Shown here in pieces: positions 17,365-21,517 of a stretch of 21,517 nt of DNA. Numbering within the stretch: position 1 is the stretch's first letter; each line of letters starts with the position of its first letter. The stretch spans positions 1-21,517 of the forward strand of contig JADGJL010000427.1 in the NCBI GenBank assembly GCA_027600665.1, in the 5' to 3' direction. A program made the translations under genes and the position numbers. The stretch comes from Irineochytrium annulatum. Its lineage: Eukaryota; Chytridiomycota; Chytridiomycetes; Chytridiales; Chytridiaceae. The notes below the pieces were generated by a model that saw nothing but the letters and a program-made list of their open reading frames with translations, searched no databases and was not told the origin of the DNA.

Positions 17365-19504
17365 TCACGCAGCAGCGCAAACCGGCAAGCCCTCCAACTG
17401 GTTCGCGATGCTCTTCTCCGTGACAAGCTGCTCGACCTTCATGCCAGAGCCGACACCGGCGCGCCCGCCCTCGCGCTCCCAATCACCCTCCCTCCTCAGA
17501 CCCCTCTCCTTCCAGATGGTCTGCAGCGCCTCAACAAGCACCTCCATGTGCTTCTCGCCGTGGCCCGGAGTGGGCGTGATCCTAAGCCTCTCCTCGCCCC
17601 TCGACACAGTCGGGTAGTTGATGCTCTGGACATAGATCCCGTGCCTGGTCAACAGCTCGTCAGAGACGCTCTTGGCCGTCTCGGCGTCGCCGACGAGGAC
17701 GGGGACGATGTGGGACGGGTTCGGGACGACGGGGATGCCGACGGAGGAGAGGGCGGACTTCAGGGATCGGGTGTGAAGCTGCTGGGAGGCGCGCTCGAGG
17801 GCCGAGCGCTTCAGGTGGCGGATCGACGTCAAGGCTCCGGCGACGATCGGAGGGGGCAGCGACGTCGTGAAGATAAAGCCGGGGGCGTAGGAGCGGATGA
17901 GGTCGACGAGGTTGGCAGAGCCAGCTACGTTTAAAAAAGAACTACGTTAAAAACGAAGACAGAGGAGGGGTGACAGAGACGGAAACTCACCGATGTAGCC
18001 ACCGACGACACCATAAGCTTTGCCCAGCGTCCCCGTGATGATATCAATCTGATCCATGCACTCAATGTACTCCGCCACACCAGCACCCGTGGACCCATAC
18101 ATGCCGACGGCGTGGACCTCATCCAAGAACGTGATGGCGTTGTACTTCTTCGCCAGGGCCGCAATCTCCTTGATGGGGCCAATAGACCCACACATCGAGT
18201 AAACACTCTCAAACGCGATAATCTTGGGCGTCGACGCATCGTGCTGGCTCAGCAGCTCCTCGAGGTGCGCCACGTCGTTGTGGCGGAAGATAACCTTAGA
18301 AGCGCGCGAGTTGCGGATGCCCTGGATCATAGAGGCGTGGTTCGACGAGTCGGAGAAGATGACGCAGCCGGGGAGCTTGGAGGCCAGAGTGGAGAGCGTG
18401 GCGTCGTTGGCGACGAAGCAGGAGGAGAAAACGAGGGCCGCAGGCTTTTGGTGGAGGGTCGCAAGCTCGCGTTCGAGGGACAGGTGGAGCTGGGCGTTGC
18501 CCGCGATGTTCCTGGTACCACCGGCACCGGCGCCGTAAATGTCCAGGGTGTCCTTCATGGTCTATAAAGACAAAAAAAGGTTAGTGATACAAACGAGCTC
18601 ATTACGGCACCACTCCCCGGATTTTCTCGGCTAGCTTACCTTGACAACCTCCGGATGCTTGCTCATGCCCAAATAATCGTTCGAGCACCAGACCGTGACG
18701 CGATCGGCCGTGTCGACCGTGTGAGCCCTCGGGTACTCCTGGGCCAGACGGTTGATGTTGTTGAAGTAGCGGTACGACTTGTCCGCGTGCTTCTTGTCCA
18801 GCTCCGACTGGTAGAGGGACTCATAGTCGAAGGGCACGTTCGGGAACAAGGTCGGGTGGACGGGGAGGGGTTTCTGGGCTAATAAAAAAGGCGAAAAGTC
18901 AGACACAGGAAAAACATGGACACGGATCTGAAGACTTCGTAGCTTCGCGAAGATCGCGCTAAACGCTCGCAATAGAGCCCAATGATCGCCCTCGCAATCG
19001 CATGAAGTAGTCGCGCTTCAAGCTAAAGTGCAATACATACTACATTACATAAAAGGATGGATACACACCAGAAACCGGCGGCCTCGGGATCCTGCCGAAA
19101 GCCGGCAAGAAAGCGCCCTCGACGCCCTTAACGCCCGTGTCGGCCTGCGCCGTCGCGATCGTCGCCATCTTCTTCGGGCTCGTCGAGATATGCCTCCTCT
19201 GGGCCTTGTGTCCAGCAGCAGCATTGGCAGCGGCCGCGGCGGCGAAGGAGCCCGCGAAGGTCATCTTCCCCCTGACGCTCTGGACGGCCAGGGCCTTGCC
19301 CATGACGGGGCATCGCTGCGCCGCGCGGAACAGGGCAGACGTGGGCGGCTTGGGGACAGCCGGGGCGGCGACCGCAGCGGGGGCGTGCGGGCAGGACGAG
19401 GCCATGGACGAGGCGGCCGAGGTGGACAGGCTGCGGAGGGTCGAAGCCGAGGTGCGGGCCAGGAAGGGGCAGGTCTTCGTCACGTTCGAGAGGAGGTGCT
19501 CCAT
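17365..19504 (-). CDS. HEM1: 5-aminolevulinate synthase, mitochondrial
   Basis: Exons 19069-19504, 18640-18878, 17991-18561 and 17365-17924 join in perfect phase to 601 residues; introns are 190, 78 and 66 nt. The enzyme condenses glycine and succinyl-CoA to 5-aminolevulinate, the first step of haem synthesis in mitochondria, using PLP. Visible family features are [16 protein letters not shown], the glycine loop [53 protein letters not shown] (PLP-contact Asp 372 and His 375), TGTLGKAYG (Schiff-base Lys 406), SFAPGF-type [14 protein letters not shown], and [19 protein letters not shown]. The first 145 residues form a Ser/Ala/Arg-rich mitochondrial presequence with three Cys-Pro haem-regulatory-type motifs (TCPF at 11-14, SCPH at 37-40, RCPV at 64-67), suggesting feedback by haem on import or stability. 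A Gly-rich C-terminal extension follows the core. Confidence 0.97.
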
Positions 19505-20618
19505 TGCGGCGGTTGATTGAATCAGAATCTGGGAGGTTGAGGTTGGTCGACGAGGTGCCTGGGGTCGGGAGATGCGGCCGATGGTAGATGTTCACAGAGG
19601 GACGACGGGATGACGGATGATCTCGGCGAGAGGGTCTTCCAAGAAGTGAAGAGTAAATTGCAAAAAACGGCAAAAATGGGTACGTTTTGGAGTGGATCCC
19701 TTCCTGCCTGGCAGTCAGGTGGGAAACTGCAGGCGTCGTTATGAGGTAAGAACGTAAGGTTGGGGCTGGGAGGAGCAGATGGATGATATAAAAAAGAGTT
19801 GTGGCGTCTGAGCACCCGACAGGAACGCGCGCCGTATTTAAGTTGGGACGTTGGCGTTGCCGCGGTTGTAAAGCCAGCGTGGAAGAAAAAAAACTTACAA
19901 AGGGCCTGGATGAGGGTCTTGCTCGCTCTGCGGACGGGCTTACGGTGACAGGCAACACTGAAGCCAGTGTTTGGCGACGTCGGCGGGATCGCGGGCTGTC
20001 AGCAACGCGTCTGGTATCGATGCAACGGAATACCCTGTCTGCCATTTCAAAGTGTGGTGTGTGCATGCATGCATGCATGCATGGGGTTCATCCCACTTTG
20101 CTATTTTATTAAACGTGTAATCCCTAATCGATTTAATAGAAGTATGACCCTAATCAATAAGCGTTTATTCTAAAAGTGTATTGTTTATCTACCGGGAATC
20201 GCACAAAAGGATTGCAGGCGAGAGAGAGAGTAAGAGAGGGATTTAGGAAGGCTTAGCTTACCAGGTATTCTACAAGAACCTTCATAAGAGGAAGGGTGAA
20301 ATGAAGGAGCGGGAAAACTGTGAGAGTTGTATAAGACCGCATAAGGTTAGAAATGGGAGAGCGAGGTGACAGAACGGGACCGCGAAAAGGAAGGGGGATT
20401 GAACGAATAAGAAACGAAGTCAGACCCAAGAAAAAGAAAGTATGAAACGAAGATAGTTGGTACAAAAGTCCACCGTAAAGAGGCGCAGTTAAGAAAATTG
20501 TCCAGTCTCTAAAAAATGAAAGAAAGATCCATCCCATGCGTGGCCAGCACGCCTCGGAGGCATCGTTCACTCTTTACCAGCAGGGCATACCAGCTACCGT
20601 GACATTCGCGCCTACCCT
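19505..20618. other. Intergenic region upstream of ALAS
   Basis: This 1.1-kb stretch separates the ALAS start codon from the stop of the DOMON gene. It has pyrimidine-rich minus-strand leader sequence next to ALAS, a plus-strand TATAAA near 19788, a TGCA microsatellite (20062-20083) and a GA-rich tract near 20219-20242. Long open frames on the minus strand overlap the ALAS first exon in a wrong frame and are Arg/Pro/Ser-rich, so they are not taken as genes. Confidence 0.5.
20062..20083. repeat. (TGCA)n microsatellite
   Basis: Five and a half tandem TGCA units in non-coding DNA. The unit is self-complementary, so the array can fold or form alternative DNA structures and is likely to vary between strains. 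Confidence 0.85.
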
Positions 20619-21503
20619 TTAATAAAACAGCACAGCCAGTGCCCCCACAGCGCCAACCATCCGCCAACCCAGGCCTCTAATCCCTTCCGTCGCCGCGCTC
20701 TTCATGTCCCCAACGCCCGTCAACGCCGACCCGGTAACCATCGCGAAAACAGGCTGCACATCGGCCGTCGTGCTCGTCAACGTCGCAGCGCTCGCGGTGA
20801 CATTCACCACCTCCGAGTCTGTGGTCGTTATCGGCACGTCCATCACCGGCGGCGCTTGCATCGTATCGACGGACGTCGCAGTGCCGGGCAACGACGTGTC
20901 GACCGCGCTCGTCGTGCTGGCCTCCATCGGCGCGGCGGGCTGCGTCGCCGGCGGTTGATCGGCAGGGGGCGGCGGTGCGGCGGCCATTGGGGCCAGCAAC
21001 ACGGCGTTAGTGAAAAAGCCCTTGGCTGGACCGTGATACGACGGCCCGGCCGCGTTCCCGCCCCCACCACCCACACCAGCCGCCCATATGAAATTTGCAT
21101 TCCCGACTGGAACGCCGTTGCTGCTCCTTGTGAAGGTGGCCGACCAACTCCCGTCCCCGTTCAGCACCGTGTTCCCCTGCACCTGCACGGGCCCCAGATC
21201 CGCCTGCGCAATGTCATGCTTTGACCCCATGTAGTTCCCGACCGTCACACCCCCTTGTCCGTTGGGCCCCGCGACGTGAATGGCCGCGCCATCCATCAAG
21301 GTAGCGCCGAGGCCGATTGCGGCCCATCCAACGTTTCCCGGTGCGGAGATGGTGATGGAGACGGTGTTGGCGTCGACGAAGGTCGAGGAAAACGTGATGC
21401 CCAGGTTCATTTCGTCCGTCAGGGATTGCGCGTTGGCGAGGTAGGGAAGGAGGGTGACGGCTAAGAAGAGGGCCAGGGAGGGCCGCGGTGCGGTTGCGGG
21501 CAT
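20619..21503 (-). CDS. GPI-type DOMON domain (cytochrome-like) surface protein
   Basis: A single uninterrupted frame of 294 residues begins at ATG 21503. The first 25 residues are a classic signal peptide (SLALFLAVTLLPYLANA, cleaved before QSL). Residues about 28-168 match the DOMON fold seen in cellobiose-dehydrogenase cytochromes: GNVGWAAIGLGATLMDGA, VTVGNYMGSKHD and SWSATFTR, then the glycine loop and SYHGPAKGFF. Met 70 and His 157 stand where the haem-b ligands lie in that family, so haem binding is plausible though unproven. A Pro/Thr/Ser/Ala-rich stalk (about 175-270) leads to a hydrophobic C-terminus (MVGAVGALAVLFY) fitting a GPI signal. No dehydrogenase or cytochrome b561 domain is attached. 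It is likely an extracellular electron-transfer or ligand-binding protein. Its promoter lies beyond the window edge. Confidence 0.9.
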   Translation of the reverse strand: MPATAPRPSLALFLAVTLLPYLANAQSLTDEMNLGITFSSTFVDANTVSITISAPGNVGWAAIGLGATLMDGAAIHVAGPNGQGGVTVGNYMGSKHDIAQADLGPVQVQGNTVLNGDGSWSATFTRSSNGVPVGNANFIWAAGVGGGGGNAAGPSYHGPAKGFFTNAVLLAPMAAAPPPPADQPPATQPAAPMEASTTSAVDTSLPGTATSVDTMQAPPVMDVPITTTDSEVVNVTASAATLTSTTADVQPVFAMVTGSALTGVGDMKSAATEGIRGLGWRMVGAVGALAVLFY

Positions 21504-21517
21504 GGTTGACAGCGGAG

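Noticed and set aside
17194..17934. 246-codon plus-strand ORF over the ALAS last exon
   Set aside because: It lies opposite conserved ALAS sequence and has Leu/Arg/Asp-rich composition typical of antisense frames.
19128..20078. 316-codon minus-strand ORF overlapping the ALAS first exon
   Set aside because: It reads the ALAS presequence in another frame and the upstream leader; the product is Arg/Pro/Ser-rich without family features.
20253..20570. 105-codon minus-strand ORF with hydrophobic stretches downstream of the DOMON gene
   Set aside because: It sits in the expected 3' flank, is Phe/Leu/Ser-rich owing to a T-rich strand, and has no recognisable domain.
1..21517. tRNA genes, rRNA, CRISPR arrays or transposon ends
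   Set aside because: No B-box with matching cloverleaf, no regularly spaced repeat array, no transposase and no long terminal inverted repeats were found by eye on either strand.

Overview
The window looks like nuclear DNA of an early-diverging fungus, probably a chytrid-type zoosporic fungus. The evidence is GC-rich genes broken by short GT-AG introns (mostly about 48-190 nt), Kozak-like starts, a chitin-deacetylase-type enzyme, a eukaryotic mitochondrial 5-aminolevulinate synthase, divergent F-box proteins, and an ankyrin/six-helix channel of TRPV type, a family otherwise best known from animals. No rRNA, tRNA, CRISPR array or transposon was found. The taxonomic call is inference.

Layout: (+) 875-1998, four-exon secreted-type cysteine-containing protein; (+) 2729-4478, repetitive coiled-coil protein with six related LE(x)RI(x)xAI(x)xA helices; a 1.2-kb AT-rich gap with one doubtful small two-exon ORF (5046-5343, -); (-) 5701-8465, TRPV-like channel in three exons; (-) 8536-10330, F-box protein in three exons ending only about 70 bp before the channel start codon; (+) 11002-12209, GPI-type polysaccharide (chitin) deacetylase with an unresolved N-terminus; (+) 12940-13908, a broken F-box-type gene; (-) 14287-15290, a protein made of two copies of a six-cysteine domain; (-) 16188-16628, a small predicted luminal protein whose start overlaps the end of an upstream ORF with a signal-anchor-like helix; (-) 17365-19504, HEM1/ALAS in four exons; (-) 20619-21503, a GPI-type DOMON protein.

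The genes do not form one pathway. Three proteins (deacetylase, twin six-Cys protein, DOMON protein) carry C-terminal hydrophobic tails typical of GPI anchoring, so part of the window is cell-surface related. Only the DOMON protein has a clear signal peptide in the models given here. The most striking item is the TRPV-like channel: it has the ankyrin repeats, the long finger loop typical of TRPV, six membrane helices and a TRP-type helix after S6, but a diverged pore filter. I found no multi-gene defence, biosynthetic or mobile system.
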